NCBI GenBank assembly: GCA_002382445.1
Contig: DGAQ01000077.1
Location: 24,089-39,308 of the forward strand
Direction: 5' to 3'
From: Porticoccaceae bacterium UBA4026
Lineage (GTDB): Bacteria; Pseudomonadota; Gammaproteobacteria; Pseudomonadales; Porticoccaceae
DNA length: 15,220 bases
Shown: in pieces, positions 14,891-15,220 of the stretch
Layout: every line of letters begins with the position of its first letter
How positions within the stretch are numbered: position 1 is the first letter of the stretch
Notes under the pieces: generated by a model
What the model was told of the DNA's origin: nothing
Database searches by the model: none
The model's input: only the letters and a program-made list of their open reading frames with translations
Program-made: the position numbers and the translations under genes

Positions 14891-15210
14891 AGCAATTTAC
14901 TGATCTTGACACCTTATTTAATCAGGCACGCAATAGTGAGCCTTATCTCAATAATCAACGCTTTGGTAAACGTGTACAAACACTGATCACTCTTCAAGAT
15001 CCGGTGCCTTTTTGGAAAGAAGCCACTATTGAGATGTTGGGTGCCTTTATTGGCTGCGCCTTAGCCTATAGTTTTTTCCCCTTTACTGACCTTGTTAGCA
15101 GTATTCCGACTAAGTTTTCCATTGGTCCTATGGTATTGCTGAGTGTCGCCGGTGGGTTTAGCGTTTTATGCGGGCTAGGCTATTGGACGGCGGAGCGTGG
15201 GCGGTTTTAG
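14887..15210 (+). CDS. Small two-helix membrane protein, candidate partner of the ECF sigma
   Basis: 107 aa from ATG 14887, which overlaps the sigma stop as ATGA. A cytoplasmic-looking N-terminus (MKQFTDLDTLFNQARNSEPY, then RFGKRVQTLI) is followed by two membrane helices (about 48-66 and 79-100) and a short charged tail TAERGRF. The layout of an acidic/amphipathic N-terminal segment with an F-x-x-R-V pattern, then a helical hairpin, resembles small proteins that follow ECF genes in DUF6249 cassettes. A role as anti-sigma or anchor is inferred from position only; no zinc motif is present. The gene is complete in the window and ends 10 bases before its edge. Confidence 0.75.
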   Translation: MKQFTDLDTLFNQARNSEPYLNNQRFGKRVQTLITLQDPVPFWKEATIEMLGAFIGCALAYSFFPFTDLVSSIPTKFSIGPMVLLSVAGGFSVLCGLGYWTAERGRF

Positions 15211-15220
15211 ATCAGTCATT

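Overview
The window looks like chromosomal DNA of a free-living, probably marine gammaproteobacterium. This rests on a folate-coupled heterotetrameric sarcosine-oxidase-type operon, a YdjA-type nitroreductase, an E. coli-like FieF transporter, moderate G+C, tight operons and ordinary Shine-Dalgarno sites. The taxonomic placement is inference. No rRNA, tRNA, CRISPR array or intact mobile element was seen.

Bases 1-6021 (minus strand) hold one operon in the order purU-soxB-soxD-soxA-soxG, with soxG cut by the window edge. SoxBDAG-type enzymes oxidise an N-methyl amino acid (classically sarcosine) and load the methyl-derived formaldehyde onto tetrahydrofolate. PurU hydrolyses 10-formyl-THF to formate plus THF, so it can regenerate the acceptor. 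The subunits belong to a divergent clade: the delta subunit lacks two of the four canonical zinc ligands, and the beta subunit has a WGTWGFK active-site-region motif. The true substrate is therefore uncertain.

Bases 6022-6373 are a divergent control region with an imperfect dyad, a TGATTAA direct repeat and an extended -10 element. Bases 6374-9180 (plus strand) encode a YdjA-like nitroreductase, an SLT-type lytic transglycosylase lipoprotein and an EthA-like Baeyer-Villiger monooxygenase. A 10-bp-stem hairpin at 9188-9211 separates EthA from a convergent nitronate monooxygenase gene (minus strand). Then come an unrecognised polytopic membrane protein (plus, TTG start) and a FieF/YiiP cation efflux transporter (minus) with all its zinc-site residues.

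Bases 12120-13553 are a decayed segment. It holds a membrane-anchored hypothetical gene carrying two in-frame stops, followed by what looks like the C-terminal stub of a tyrosine recombinase, which suggests an old insertion. From 13554 to the end is a compact plus-strand cassette: a DUF6249-like membrane protein, an ECF-type sigma factor and a small two-helix membrane protein overlapping the sigma gene by 4 nt. This is probably an envelope-linked sigma/regulator module and is the least characterised intact system in the window.
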